A DNA stretch of 64,000 nt from Carettochelys insculpta (GCF_033958435.1 NC_134138.1:81268298-81332297); one strand, 5' to 3'; numbered from the stretch's first letter, positions 1-13,574 are shown. The notes: a model not told the origin generated them from the letters alone. Translations and numbers: made by a program.

Positions 1-2107
1 TTCACAAATAAACAGGAACTTTGTGCTGGTAAGCACCAGCTCACAGAATAATGATTTGCCTTATAGGGCTCCACTGTGGATTCCTGCCAGGGCTTTGCTG
101 ACCATTGTTATTAGCAAATGTCACTCTTAGCAGCAGCAGAACTGAAAAGAGTAGGAGAAGGGCAGGAAGAAAAGTAGTGAATGAAATACCATCCAATTTC
201 CCATATCATAAATAATCAAGTAGCATAAAGTGTTCTTTCTGCTCCTGGAGAGGGACTAAGTTGGCTGCACACACGCAGATGCGCTGAACAAGCAAACAGA
301 TGCAGAGGCAAGCACACTCATGCACAATGGAATTCTCTTTGGAATGGTGCTATAAATTAAAACTCAACCTGTATCAAATAACGTAATTTCTGCCTCACTG
401 ACATCTTTATGGCTGCACTCCTTTGATGGTCACAGATTTTATGGATTAAAGAAGCAATGTTCCTTAAAAGGACACTGACATTAATTTCCATAACTTTAAA
501 AGTGATTTTTAACCTCCTGCAGTTTTTATCAGCTGCTTGGAAATGTGAAACTAAGTATTCAATGTGAGCTGGAAGGAGGGTGGGATGTGTACCCAGCACA
601 ATTCCTGATGGGATTAATGTGGGCCACTTAGGGTACCTCACTGTATGTGTAGTGAAAGCCAGTGACTTCTCCACTTCAACATCTTCCCTTACTCTGCACA
701 GTTAAGCCTCTTAACTGAACAAGAGGCTCAACTGGGCCAGAGTAGGTTGGATGATAAAGCCAGGAAGTTTACAGCCAGAAGAGGTTGCAGGAACAGAAGC
801 TGCGATCCCTCTTTATGAGCAGAGAGGAAGGCAGATGAAAATCCAAGAGAGAGAATAAACCCTGAGGTTCTAGCTCTAGAAGAAGGGTCAACCCCAGAGG
901 GGTTGGGAGGGAAAGGAAGCCTGAAAGGGCTAGGTAGGAAGAAGCCCAAGGAAAGAGCATAAGGGGGAGGATTGTGCAGATCTTGGTTGTTTGTTATAGA
1001 GTTTGTAGGCTGTTATGCTTTAGAGAGAATAGGCCAAGGTTCCCCTACCAGCCCCTGGGAACCAGCATAGGTGCAATGGAGATGCCAACTCAACTAGTTT
1101 AACTATCCTGGCAAAGGAGGACTACGGTGACTTGGCAGGAGGACTAATCCATGGAAGCGAGGCACTGCAGATTCTGAGGTGCAAGAGATGGGCTACCAAA
1201 CGGGATGGCAGGCTGAGGAATCACAAGCAGAGGGCATCTGGCTGGCAGAGCTAACTCCTAGATGTGTCCAGAAGGTAGGGAGTTGACATTCCCATGACAT
1301 TTAGGTTGTGAAGCAATTTTTATTCAAGAATCGCACATCAGAGTTAGTTCAAATTTTTAATTTCACAGCTGTAGATTTAATTTTTTAAAATCTCTATTAC
1401 TGTCATAATTTTTGACAGGAAGATAAAAATATCATATATGTATGCTGCTCGTCAGGGAAATAGAGTGTGTAAATTCCTTTTGGAGCCCCAGATCTACCTT
1501 TTGGCAGTACAGAACAAAAGAAAGAAAAGGAAAAATATGGCTTAACGCTCAATGACTTCTCCACTTCAACATCTTCCCTTACTTTGCACATATTATGAAT
1601 TTCTTTTAGGTGATAAGTACAATTGCATATTTTTTCTAAGAGTTTAAATCAATAAAGCACCCAGGAAGGAATTCTCTTCTGCCACTATAGTAGCAAAAAT
1701 ACACAATCAGCTGGATGCAGAATTGGGTGTTTCTGATTCCCTCCTAAAGTATCAGGTGTTGGCCACTGGTAGAATATCAGACTCAATACATCCACACAGT
1801 CTGATAATTCCAGCACTTTTGTGGATCCTACTGAGAATTTCTGAAAAGGAAATTAGCTGTTCAGTGGCGTGTAGGCTTCTATTTCCAACATTTCAAGTGT
1901 GTCTGTTGTGTCAAAACAGATATGTACAACTTGATTCTTGCTTTAAGATTTGGATTTCACTGTGACGGAGATATAAGGTGAGGTACGCACAACTTAAGCA
2001 GGGAAGAGGAGCAGCATGACTGTGTACGTAAAGGAAAAAAGGAGCAAAAGAAAACTTGATTAGTCATGTGACTGACAGCATACGTCAGTGATGTCATCGT
2101 TCTTTAC
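1..2107 (-). other. DTNA intron, partial
   Basis: This is intron downstream of exon 2262-2108. It holds a 40-nt direct repeat (661-700 and 1551-1590). The purine-rich block 720-1290 looks like repeat-derived sequence, but I could not classify it. No exon, RNA gene or intact element was seen in the remainder. Confidence 0.6.
661..1590. repeat. 40-nt direct repeat, 890 bp apart
   Basis: The copies lie at 661-700 and 1551-1590 and differ at only two positions; the shared core is CTTCTCCACTTCAACATCTT then CCCTTACT. The sequence between is purine-rich in its first half and could be an insertion. Confidence 0.85.
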
Positions 2108-2262
2108 CTGTTGAGAGAAACACGATTTTGCCGATTGCTCCGTGTAACCAAATGAAGGACCTTCAAAAACGGCAGTGGGAAGTTTGAGAACCTCCCGCAG
2201 AAACATATCATACCTTCCATAAACCATCACGCCACCAGAGTCTGAAATCATTGAGAAAATAT
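2108..2262 (-). CDS. DTNA: DTNA coding exon (residues 150-201), second EF-hand-like module
   Basis: This 155-nt exon has acceptor ttccccag and donor CAG|gtaaag. It completes Tyr150 and encodes 51 residues, including [20 protein letters not shown] and [20 protein letters not shown], and ends CFSQQ in phase 0. The [11 protein letters not shown] ending points to DTNA; as I recall, DTNB reads EHSVRTCFPQQ. Met replaces the Gln I recall in YGRYDQF, and Lys replaces Arg in SARSCF. The next exon, expected to start KKVTLNGFLD, is not within positions 1-2107. Confidence 0.94.
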
Positions 2263-3612
2263 CTGGGGAAATTAAAACAAAAAATTAGGCAAGAAAAAGA
2301 GAGGTTTACCACAGATCTTCTCTTAGATCAACAACATATGATCTGAACTTAATGTAGTGGGATTATATATATTATATTTTGCTTATGAAAAATTTCAGGA
2401 TTATTGTACCTTTAATTTTAGCTTAATTTGCCAGCAGCAAAAGAAAAATGCACATGTAAGAAAATATCAGATTTCCTGCTTTCTGTGGCTCTGTGGTATT
2501 CTTTTTTAGTTTGTGCTTGATACCTTACATGACAGTAATTTAATCAGATACAATGGATCCAATCTGATAAATTGCAATCTATCAACTACAACTTTTTTTT
2601 CTGGAGCACCGAGTGCATGAGGCTATTTGTTATTTTTTGGACACACAGAACACACAACAAATTTGAAATGCATTACTTGATTCTTATCACTCTTTGTCTA
2701 AAATTATCCGTCATATAAATACTACAACCATTTGTCATTCTAAAGCGGCACCTTACTCTTCTTTTATTTTCCTTAATGGTAAACACCACCTTCTTACTTG
2801 AAAAAAGAGTTTAAAATGATCCAAAAACCTAGTGGAGGATGATAGACTAAGGGACGGTTATTTTTCAGTCAGTTACGGCCATTTTTGTTCTCAATGACAG
2901 ATACCGCATTGGGTACCGCTGGAGGGAAATTCCAAGTGAAGGACCATGCAGTTCACTGCAGGGAAACCAGTGTCACACTATATTCTGTCACTGCGTAAAG
3001 CCTATAGACTCAGGGAATCAAGAGCTATCCTTCTACACAACAGCAGGGAAAAGGGAGAACTAAATATTATGTTCTGGATGAAGCTGATCGAAATGGACAA
3101 GAATACTAAAATTGGAAGCCTCTCAATGATTCCGTAGATGGAATAAACCTTCGCTAGATGTGTTTGGGAAATGAGGATAAAGCCTGTAAAGTAGAAGAGA
3201 TGGACATGTGCCCCTGAAAAGGAAATATAAACTATGTATAAATGGCATTGTTTTTCTAACTGTGAATACGAGAGAGATGTCATGAAAGAGGAAATTGTCC
3301 AATGATGCTAGACATTGGCTGCATTTAACTGCACTTCCTTTGAATTCTATTAGTTTGAACAGAAACCAACAGGACCGCTTGTTATTTGAATTAATCAGAA
3401 TTATGTAAGTGACCTGGCTCCAGAAACATAAAACATGTTTGAGAGTACATCCAAACAGTGAACTGGACTTATCCGAAGATGCCAATTGATTCAGGAACAC
3501 CCCACCAAAAATAAACACACTCTAATCCCACTAGGTGCATCTACCATTCCAGCAAAATTTGCTATCTTATTAAATATAGTGATGAATAAGAGACAGAGAA
3601 AACAAGACGTAC
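2263..3612 (-). other. DTNA intron (1,350 bp)
   Basis: This is AT-rich intron between exons 3698-3613 and 2262-2108. I recognised no repeat family, exon or RNA gene in it. Confidence 0.6.
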
Positions 3613-3698
3613 ATCTTAATTTGTCCATGATCTTTCCTCCACAAAGAGTCGCCAAAGCCATTTTGACAGCAAAAACTGAAATTTTACCATGTCCTTCC
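3613..3698 (-). CDS. DTNA: DTNA coding exon (residues 121-150), EF-hand region
   Basis: This 86-nt exon has acceptor ttaacag and donor T|gtacgt. One base completes Pro121, then 28 codons read [20 protein letters not shown] and GKIMDKLR, then the first base of Tyr150. The Gly-Lys-Ile-Ser stretch is a degenerate EF-hand loop, as is usual in this family. The donor gtacgt is weaker than the other four but has the invariant GT. Confidence 0.94.
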
Positions 3699-4861
3699 CT
3701 GTTAAATAATAATAAGTTGTTACATGTGAACAGCATGAATGTACATTTTAACTGCATCTCCTTGATATGACATAAGGCACCATAAATGTACTATACAGTT
3801 AATAACATCTTTAGATTCATGTGTTTTTCTTTTTAGATATTTATGGTTTTCCTTTGCAAGAACACACAACAGCAGGTTCCTCTGTGAAACCATCAGAAAC
3901 CCTCGAAGAACACCCATAAGGCACATTTTAATATTAAGCTTATCAGAACAACATTTGAATTCTGGTTAGCACTTCATACACTGAGCTTTTTACTATTAAA
4001 TTATTATTTATTGTCTTTAGTAACTGTAGTGGTCAAAGGCCCCTACCAAAATCATGGCCCCACTATGCTAGAAGCCGCCCACACAGAGAGTATACAGTTT
4101 AATGTGAAACAGGATGTACAAGTGAATGCAAAAAGCAATAGCAGGGAAAGGAGGATGAGGTTAATGGCTAAAGAACATGTGGTTGCTCAAGTTAGCTTCT
4201 GTGCAATTTAATGTCTCCAAACCATTTGCCTTTTCAGTTATATCCCAATTCACACTTTAATGTTCGAGAGCATTTAGTTAAAACATGGGCAGTCAAGCAT
4301 AATCAAAACTCTACTGAAGCCAACAAGAGACCATTTTTTTCAATGGAATTTGGATCAGGCCCTATGTTGAGATCATCTTATTTTCAAGGAAAGCTTCTTT
4401 TTAAATCCTACCCTTTGGCACTGTCAGATTTTAAGATTTTGAAGCACTGATGTAATACTGTGCTGGATTTCACTAGTTCTATATGACCATACAAAATCCT
4501 ACACTTTTCCCTGCAGGAATGCTGGCAGAATCTATTGGTTATATTGAGGTTAAGCATCTGGTATATTTAATTTCAAATAAATTTGGTTCTATTTAATTCT
4601 ATATAACACATAAAAGGGTACCCAATATAGGAAAAGAAATTTTATAATAATTCTCCTATAAATCTAGTTATGTCCCAGTCAATTATAAGCAACTTTTCTT
4701 CCGTGAAAGGAATGAACCTTCATAAGCACTGCAGTATCCATATGCAATGTGCACATTTTATGAACTGTTGATCTTTTCACTGAATAATTTAAAAGCAAAA
4801 ACTCAGCTGTCTCATGTCCATACCAGTTATCCTGCAGCCATCTCAGTGATTACTTACCTTA

Positions 4862-5237
4862 GGGCTTGTCTACACTAGCTCCCTACTTCAAAGGGAGCAT
4901 GGTAAGTAGGCTGTTGGGAGTTTATTAATGAAGTGCTGTGGTGTATATGCAGCACTTCATTAACCAAATTCCCCCCCCAGTAGTAACTTCGAATTGTTAA
5001 ACTTTGAAGTACCAGCCCACTTCTAGCCACGTCTCACCCACTGGTACTTTGCAGTGCCCGGGGTACTTCAAAGTCCCTTTACTCCTCAAAACTTTACTCC
5101 TCAAAACTTCAAAGTGGCTGCAGGGGGGAATTTGCTTAATGAAGTGCTGCATATGCACCGCAGCACGTCATTAATAAACTCCCAACAGCCTACTTACCAT
5201 GCTGCCTTTGAAGTAGGGAGCTAGTGTAGACAAGCCC
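4862..5237. mobile_element. fold-back DNA element with perfect 17-bp ends
   Basis: The ends are exact inverses over 17 bp (GGGCTTGTCTACACTAG). The inverse similarity continues for about 80 bp per arm: 4862-4945 pairs with 5155-5237. The centre has TTCGAA-type motifs. Flanking triplets are tta and ata. It is non-coding and belongs to the group with terminal motif GGCTnnGTCTACAC. Confidence 0.85.
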
Positions 5238-5569
5238 ATATAGAAACTTCAGTGTATTCCAGTTTCTGAGCCAGTATTTTCCATCTTCATTAGAAGGCCC
5301 TGTGCTTTCAGTTCTAAAATCACTTCCCTTGACAGGAGAAAAACATAGTGCAGTTTGTGTAAATGAATTACGCTATCACAAGCAGAAAGCATGAACATGC
5401 TAAAATGTACAATCTCACTAAAAATAATAGTAGTACAATTCCTCTTTGTATTGAATTTGTTGGTCTCAAAATTTTCAAATTTATATTTTCTTTGGATTTC
5501 TCAGAACTTTCCTTCAAGGCATACAGTACTAACAGTGTTGGGGACAGGCTTTACTTATTACCCCTGGAG

Positions 5570-5992
5570 GGCTACATGTACACTACAGTGATCTGTTGAC
5601 AAAAGTTACTGTCAGAAGAGATCTTCCAGCAAAACTTCTGTTGACAGATCATATCTGCACATAAAAGCAGATGGAAAGAGCAATCAGCTCTGTCGACAAG
5701 AGAGTGGCCAGACTGCCGGCTGCTCTCTCGACAGAACAGCTAACCAGAAGCTCAGCAAACCGGGTTGTCTGGTGAAATGGAAGCCCTGCCTGTTGACAGA
5801 GGGCCCCCCGCAGCATCTACATGGCTTTTTTTGTCGACAGAAACTGCTGACAAAGGCATTATTCCTTGTTATGGAGAGGCAGAATGCTGCAGGTGGAAGT
5901 GTTAATTTTTTTCAATAATCTGTTGACAAAACGCTTTTTGTCGGTAGACGCTCCATGAGTTTTGTTGACAAAACTCTAGTGCAGACATAGCT
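5570..5992. mobile_element. palindromic DNA element, 3-bp target duplication GAG
   Basis: It starts GGCTACATGTACACTAC and ends TAGTGCAGACATAGCT. The flanks on both sides are gag. The interior is full of GTTGACA and GTCGACA motifs. The same family recurs at 45570-45821 and 48602-49044. It has no coding capacity. Confidence 0.8.
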
Positions 5993-7148
5993 GAGATGTT
6001 TAAAGGGTTCCTGTTCTTGTTTAATAATTGAGAGCATGTTCTCATCCCAATGAAAAATAGAATGATTGTTTCACTGTCAGCCAATACTTTCTATTTTAGA
6101 GCAAAACACACCAATTTTTCCCTCTGAGTCCCATCAATGGGACTAATAATAAAGCAAGGCAGTATTCCGTCGGAGCATGGCAGAGCATTGCCATATGATT
6201 CTGTGTGTCTCTGTGCAACTAGATGTTCTCTGACCTCCACTCTATGCCCCATTAGACATATTGGGTGTCCAGCTAAACTTCACAAGCCAATTCTCTCTAT
6301 AAGGATTCTGGAGTTTGGATTTTAAAAATTATTTGGCTATTCTAATTGCTTTGGAATAGCACTATGGCTTGTCAGTCATGACCTGAATGAAAGAAATTAT
6401 TTTTGCCAGAATGAAAAGAACACCTGATTTCCGACTGCAGTTCCCACACTTGTGTCCCTCTGCCAACTCCAAATCTGAGCAGCACGTGCACATCACAGAG
6501 TAATCTCGCTTTATTTGGATTATTAACACCACACTGCTGTCTGGTTTTCCCATAGAAATTCACTTGATTTATCATATTAAAATGTGTTATGTGCTTCATG
6601 CCTATGAGGACTCAGAGCTTTCAAAGGGAATGGCTGTTTGGCATTTCCTAAGGCTGGTTAACAAAACAATCTTTATAGCCCTGTCAACTTTCTCATTTTA
6701 AATCAGTGTGTTACAAATTTAATAGGCAGGATTCTGAATAAGACATTGTTTTAAAAATCTGTTTAAATGTTTACTTCTTTTTTGAAAGAAATACAGCAGC
6801 ACAGAAAAAAAAAATGAATCTATTCTAGGAGATCTTAGAAGAGAGGGGATACATAAATAGCAATCCCCGATACAGTTTTTAATGCTGTTTTTCTCTTCAC
6901 ATTCTTTTTCATTTTGATTGTGTACTATTTCTTTGTTCAATTTCAAACGATTAAATCAGATTGAGAAAATTCTGCATCTCCACATATTTCCATCTTTTCA
7001 TTTTTTTACTGACAGTGGGCCAGATTTTCAGTTAGTCTAGCTCAATTGTTTATATAATACCAGCTGAGGCTCTAGTTCACTATGTGCATTCTGTTACCAT
7101 TTATTTTGCATGACATCTTATAGTCCTTTTTTATTTTTTCTACTCTCA

Positions 7149-7858
7149 GGCTACGTCTACACGTGCACCCAACTTCGAAATAGCTTATTTCGATGTTGTG
7201 ACATCGAAATAGGCTATTTCGATGAATAACGTCTACACGTCCTCCAGGGCTGGCAACGTCGATGTTCAACTTCGACGTTGCTCAGCCCAACATCGAAATA
7301 GGCACAGCGAGGGAACGTCTACACGGCAAAGTAGCACACATCGAAATAAGGGAGCCAGGCACAGCTGCAGACAGGGTCACGGGGCGGACTCAACAGCAAG
7401 TCGCTCCCTTAAAGGGCCCCTCCCAGACACACTTTCATTAAACAGTGCAAGATACACAGAGCCAACAACTAGTTGCAGACCCTGTATATGCAGCACGGAC
7501 CCCCAGCTGCAGCAGCAGCAGCCAGAAGCCCTGGGCTAAGGGCTGCTGCCCACGGTGACCACAGAGCCCCGCAAGGGCTGGAGAGAGAGTATCTCTCAAC
7601 CCCCCAGCTGATGGCCGCCATGGAGGACCCCGCTATTTCGATGTTGCGGGACGCGGATCGTCTACACGTCCCTACTTCGATGTTGAACGTCGAAGTAGGG
7701 CGCTATTCCCATCCCCTCATGGGGTTAGCGACTTCGACGTCTCGCCGCCTAACGTCGATTTCAACTTCGAAATAGCGCCCAACACGTGTAGACGTGACGG
7801 GCACTATTTCGAAGTTACTGCCGCTACTTCGAAGTAGCGTGCACGTGTAGACGCAGCC
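7149..7858 (+). mobile_element. 710-bp CpG-rich palindromic DNA element, copy 1
   Basis: The terminal repeats start GGCTACGTCTACACGTGCAC and are flanked by a perfect tca triplet on both sides (7146-7148 and 7859-7861). The body is dense in TTCGAA and TCGACG palindromes and unusually rich in CpG for this window. Open frames inside are repeated in the other copies with no sign of protein constraint, so it is non-autonomous. A 3-bp duplication suggests PIF/Harbinger-type mobilisation. Confidence 0.88.
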
Positions 7859-8314
7859 TCAGTCTTTGATATAGAAACATTAATCTGTTTTTAAAGTATC
7901 TGTTAAATGTAACAAAAATTAATGCTTAAATGGAAGCAATTTCATTTCTAAGCGGTAACACAGAAGCTACATTAAGAAATATGCTTGTGGAAATGCTCTA
8001 GATTTATCTATATTTCCCCAACAGGTTTAATTATATTTACTTCCAGGAAGTTTTTTTTTTTTTTTTATTGACTGGCAGATAGAGTTAGTTTTCAAGTTTC
8101 CACCCCAGCAATATAGCCTTTTCCCACACTTCAATGGCTATGGGACAGGGGAGGTGGGACAGGAATACATTAGATATATATTATGAATCTTTCTGTTTCT
8201 TTGATTCTTTTTGGCACTATTTTGTACCAGTTATTTGTGTTCATAAATACATAAACTAGAGCTAGTGTAAATTCAATTTGCCCACCAAAGTATGTCTATA
8301 TGTATGTACACATG

Positions 8315-8338
8315 TACACACACACACACACACACACA
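8315..8338. repeat. (CA)n microsatellite
   Basis: About 12 uninterrupted AC units, flanked by GTACACATGTACAC and ATGCATGCAC. Confidence 0.95.
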
Positions 8339-9744
8339 TGCATGCACAACTGATGACTGGACATGATAATGGGGTCTCAGACTCTCCAACTTCCCCAGAG
8401 CCCAGAAGTGTTTGAGGCAACTTTGCTCCATAGTAAATAGCTCCTCTCTACCAGCAGAATTAGGGGGTCTCTTTAGTAAAGTGCTGCTACATCAGGGCAA
8501 ATACCTCAGCCACAACCTGAGAGCATCATGCAGATACAGACTGAATTTACGACGCCTCAGCTGAAATGTTCATAAAAGCTCCCAGGCTAACAAAGAGACT
8601 TACCATTTTACTAATAGAAAGAATAACGAACAGAAAAGATTTTGTATAATACCTTTCATATTGAAGGTATCCCCCAAACCCTTCAAAGAACAGTACTGAT
8701 GCAAAAGTGACAGTACAAATGCAGCAGCCTGCATGTGCTCAACAACTGTACACAGAGAATAAGGGAATGCTGGAACTAGGGATATCGCCTATTGTTGCAA
8801 AAACTGCCTCGTGCTTTTACATCATCGGAGTGAAGCAAAGATGGTCTTATATGGTGTACTTTAGCACGAAAAGAGAGTGTGAGAGAAAGTCCCAGCCCAG
8901 GTCTTAAAGCTATAGCCCTCTGGCCCAGGCTTGAGAGTTGTACCAAATGAGCTGCATTGACACCCATTAAGCTACCCAGTTGCATTCATGCTTAAATCTG
9001 CATAAAGAAAATTTAAAATTCTAATGCAGAGGAAGAAGAAGAAAAAATAAATTAGAATCTTCTGCATATTTGGAAATCCAACAAATTTATACCATTGGAG
9101 GGGCACATAAACTATTATTTTATAGTTAACCAAATATGAAATAGAGGCTTTTAAAATATACTCTCACTTACCATATGAACAGACTTTCTTCAAATATTTA
9201 TGGGACCTTTTAATACTTTAATTATGACAGTGAACTCTAAACTGTCACAGGTTATAATTAAGTGTTTCCTTTTGCATAAATATTTCAGTAAGGAAATTAA
9301 TTGGAATCAAGCTGAGCTGTTTCATTCAACTGGACAACATTTACAATGACTAAATCTCTGAACTGCATTTTTCCAGGCCTTTCTTCTCTTTTTAAATGGT
9401 TAGCAGGACTATATATCTTGCATTGATTAACAAAGCTGAAGAAAGTAAAGAATGTAACACTTTGCAACACTGAGCGAAAGGACAGATGAGAAGCTGCTTT
9501 TAGAACAGGTGTTGAGCTTCTCCACAGACTAACTCTGATTCTAGACAAGACATTTGTTTAAAGAGAGGGGTGAAACAAAGCCCTTGCAGTTTTGTCTTGT
9601 GTCTTTTGTAGCCAGGAGACACAAGTTGCTTTACAATACAGGTATCTCAAAGAGCATAACAACTAGCTGCAGCCTCCATGCCCATGAAGACTGAACAAGA
9701 GTGGCAAGAGGACAGTTTGTAACATATTTCACAATATCAATCGA

Positions 9745-9825
9745 GAGATTTTTCTGGGACTGCTGTATTGGACTAGATCAGCTTTCCATCTATTCTGATG
9801 CCCTGTTTCTTACACTGGCCTATGC
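9745..9825 (+). mobile_element. possible CR1-like tail fragment
   Basis: GTATTGGACTAGATCAG followed by CCATCTATTCTGATGCCC resembles LINE 3' tails. It is too short to place in a family. Confidence 0.3.
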
Positions 9826-12023
9826 TAAATGGCTTAGAGGTTTGAATTAGCCACTCTGTTGTGTAATATTGTACGATGGAGGGGTAGAAAGGCAAACATT
9901 TCTTCCTGGTGCCTGTTGATCATCTTATGCCTTTAAGCAGATGCAACTGCCTAAATTTCACATGTAATCTCCTTAATCACATGAGCAAATGGGGAATGCA
10001 TCTGCCTGGTATTTGGAAATTAAACCTCCTTGTGCTGTTTTAAAACATACTAAGCTCTTCTAACACCCACACTACCTATACAGTAAATCAGTTTGAATGT
10101 CTTTCTAACGTTGACTTTTAATTTCACAGCTCCCTTTGTTATTGTATTATAAAAAAGAGTAAACAAGAGTATGATAGGAGTCTTCACTGGATATTTTATA
10201 TATCTTTCTTATGGCAGTTGCTCTTATTTTTCTCCTTTACAAACTGGAAGTCTCTGAAAACTCCCAAAACCTTGGGGGAAAATGGGATTCTGATTTTTAG
10301 GACACTCCTGAGGATACACAGGATTGAAACATCTGAGTCTGTTATATATTTTAATGTAAATTTTAATTTAAATGTCCAATCAATCTAAACACAGAGTTAA
10401 GAGACGGGTCTGTAATCCTACATTAAGGAGAACAGGGTTACTAGGAATTAAATTTATCATTTCAATGTAACTGACATCTACTTTAAGTCTCTTTTATGCT
10501 GCCAGAGCAGATCACAGGGACCACAGTGTAAACATGAATCCAGCCTGGTTACTCTAATATGGGGATAAGACGTACTCAAGGTTTTACCAAGCCTTATTGC
10601 CTTCTACTAGGTTATATGTAAAAGCAGGGTTTCTTCTGAACTGACTGTACTGTTTGCTTGTGTGCTCAGGCACTTATGGGAAAAATCCTGCCCCCACTTG
10701 TACATGCACACAGGGCCATCAACCCATCAGAACTGTGATTCTCCAAAATAGGCAGAAGATGCATGAACAGAGGTGTGCATCCCCTGCCAGAGAGTACTGC
10801 CCTATTCTGTATAATGTGCTCTTGGGGCAAGGGTTTGATGGCTGTGCTGTCACATGGACCTATGGGACATTCTCTTAAGAAATGTGGTGAGATACATACC
10901 AGTACATTCCACACAGGACATGCCAGTTCAGAGGCAGGAACAGAGGCTGTGAAGCTAGTCTGAGGCTAGAGTGAGTGATCCCTAAGGTATTCCCCAGGGG
11001 TGACAGTAGTGAATCATAATATAGTATGTCTGATGTGCAGCGAATGTGGAAACTATGCCTTTAAAACAAATGCATTTCCACTATTTCAGAACTGAGCAGT
11101 AAAAGCCTTCCCTCCGTTTCTCTGTAAGGACTCCAGACATACGGCTGCTGCCTTTACCCTGGCTCTGATGTGCTCCAAAACACACAATCACTGGTCTCAC
11201 TGTCACAGCCATTAGTTTTTCATTTTTTTTCTTTTAAACAGGGCTGCAGTTTATCTGCAGCACCTACGAGTGCATGTGTCCAGGCACTTTCATTTTCTTT
11301 CCTTCCCGGTCTTGTCAAGTCACAAATTCAGGGTTTTTCTTTAATTAAAAATGCTGTATTATGTGTTTTATTGCCTTTAAAAAAATCCCAAAGGTTACAG
11401 TTTCACAACCTACTGACTTTCCTTTTTGAGAGGGAAGGATGGGATGCAAAATACAGACACACTATGCCTCTGCAGCTTTGTCATGTGGAACAACTGCCTT
11501 TCCCGCTCAGCTGTTACCATGGCGACTATGCCCTACCTGATGATCTGGCTCTCAAAAGGTACACAATACTAAGCAAGAAGTCCATCGAGTGTGTGTATGG
11601 CATGAAGGAGTGGGGTGGGGATACTTATTTTAAGGTTTCTCAAATGATATTTTTAGCTGGTGCATTTTCAAATGATAAATGGTAGAGTGGTAATAGGCAA
11701 TTTGCACGGGTCAAACTAAAGAGCTATTCTATTTTGCGAATCCAAGCTATTCAGCTGCTTTTAAGAATGGCAACAACAAATGGATGTCTCCGAATCAATA
11801 ACCATAGTATGCATCTATACACTGTATATTCATCTATAACATTAAATTAAGAGACCTTCTCCATCTCGAGCTCACCCCTGTTGTACCAAGTATTCTGACA
11901 CATGGTCCAGGTAGTAACACACAACATTCATTTTTTCCACCCCATGACCCTTATCTTATCTCTCCCATGGTCTTATAATAGGCTGACTTACCAGGAACCA
12001 GAAAAATTGCTTGCAGCTTCATG

Positions 12024-12223
12024 TAATGTTCGTGCTAGTTGTTTCCATCCATGTGCAAATGAGTAAATTTTGTTATGTGCACAGAGTCACATGCAAATAT
12101 GCAGCACCAATAGAAACACATGCTTCCGGCTGCTGAAAGCTGTGGGTGCTCTGCTAATCAGTTGGGAGGCACCTCGATTTCTCCTGGGTGGCTACCCAAG
12201 CGCACAGCTTCGAGGGAACACTG
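12024..12223 (+). mobile_element. hAT-type non-autonomous element
   Basis: The ends are roughly TAATGTTCGTGC and GAGGGAACACTG. Flanking octamers are GCTTCATG and GCTGCAAG (6 of 8). The body, with GCTGAAAGCTGTGGGTGCTC and a CACCCAAGC-like stretch, recurs at 20766-20899 and, inverted, at 27543-27739. Confidence 0.7.
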
Positions 12224-12658
12224 GCTGCAAGAACTTGCAGCAAAAGAGAGTTGCCTCTAAATAATGAGTCAGTAACTTATGTCACCACTGTACAACCATT
12301 ACAGTAGTTTCCTATCTCTGATATTTCAATACATAGCAATGTAGGTTAAGAGTGGAGTCACTGTATATGTGAGCAATTCTACTCCCATTTAAAGCTCAGT
12401 AAGTCTGGAGTAACACTGGACTATACCAGAGTAACTGTGAAACACACCTGAGTTACTCTTGATGTAACAGTATAAATAAGACCAGAATTTGGCTTTTTAC
12501 TCCATCCAGCTGCCCATGCCACATTAGCTCTATTTACATATTCATTATTTTGGACAGACAGTTTAGCTTGTTATGTGTTTTTGAAAGCGACAACAGACAA
12601 AATCCTTCCACTGATCAGGAAAAAGAGGAACATGTACGGATAGTAGAGGTAAACTTAC

Positions 12659-12872
12659 GGATCGAAGGCTGCGAGCAGGAAGTTGAGCAGCAAGCTGATG
12701 GACTGCTCTACGTTGATCTGGTGAGTAGTTGGCATCCGTTTGTTGAGCTGGTAAAAAATAGTTGAAAGCACAGCTTCCAGGCGAGCCACATTCAGTTCTA
12801 TGTTTGGGTCCAAGTTGTTTAATGCATTTTCTCGCAATGCTTCTATAACGTTCCAAATGTCCACCAGATGTA
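12659..12872 (-). CDS. DTNA: DTNA coding exon (residues 50-121), EF-hand region
   Basis: This 214-nt exon has acceptor atacacag and donor CC|gtaagt. After completing Leu50 it encodes 70 residues, starting [20 protein letters not shown], including [20 protein letters not shown], and ending [10 protein letters not shown]. The last two bases start a Pro codon. The helical first EF-hand-like module is encoded here. The positions [12 protein letters not shown] and HQINVEQ differ conservatively from the mammalian sequence I recall (T to I, S to A, H to N). There is no stop or frameshift. Confidence 0.95.
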
Positions 12873-13574
12873 CTGTGTATAATTTAAGAATAGTCATCAG
12901 ATACTCACATGCACATACTGGAAAAAAACAAAATCTATTCACACACTGGTACTTTGGCAGAGTACACATAGTTCAGGTAGGTATTTCATGTATCAATAAT
13001 ATTTTTTTCCATCTTTGGGGCAGACAGGAGAAAGCAGAGTCCCTGGCAGCAGCTGAGCCCTAGGTGGGTGGAGGAAAGCGGAGCCCTGGGCAACACTTAC
13101 TTCCCAGTCTGGCAAATTCCCTGTCTCAGAACTAGTCAGTTACCAAAGATGCTGAACTAGGGAGGTCAGACCTGTACTGTTAGTAATTTAGAGAGTTGGT
13201 GAGATTTTAAAAGGTTCCTAAGAAAGTTAAGTACTTATCTCACATTGACTTTCAAATTCACTTAGACACTTCTGAAATGCCTGTTCAGTAATTTGTACCA
13301 GAGTCAAAGTGCTTTACAAAATAGAATAAAGTATAATTGTACTTGCACAGATTAAATTATAGTTTTAAAGAGAAAAGATTAAGTAGTGGACTTCAAATAG
13401 TATTTCATTGTCTTAAATACATTTGCAAGTGTTCTGTAAAATCTCGCTCTCTCTTTAGACTCCATGCCCAGTCTAAGCTTCATGACTTTGTCTCTTCACC
13501 AGAGCAGTAGCCTGAATGACAAATTATCCAAAATTTACTGTCAGAGGGAAAACATTGTGTATATATTAATGTCA

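Larger units (their letters stand above)
3699..12658 (-). other. DTNA intron (8,960 bp)
   Basis: It contains three palindromic DNA elements (4862-5237, 5570-5992, 7149-7858), a CA microsatellite and a hAT copy (12024-12223). Nothing was recognised in 3699-4861, 6000-7148 and 8350-12023, apart from a faint CR1-like tail near 9745-9825. The long open frames there, such as 11170-11685, look like chance. Confidence 0.55.

Noticed and set aside
1..2107. Next DTNA exon (expected to start KKVTLNGFLD)
   Set aside because: No minus-strand frame here resembles that sequence; it must lie beyond the window.
11170..11685. 171-codon plus-strand frame
   Set aside because: The composition is that of translated intron, with no recognisable domain, splice context or start context.
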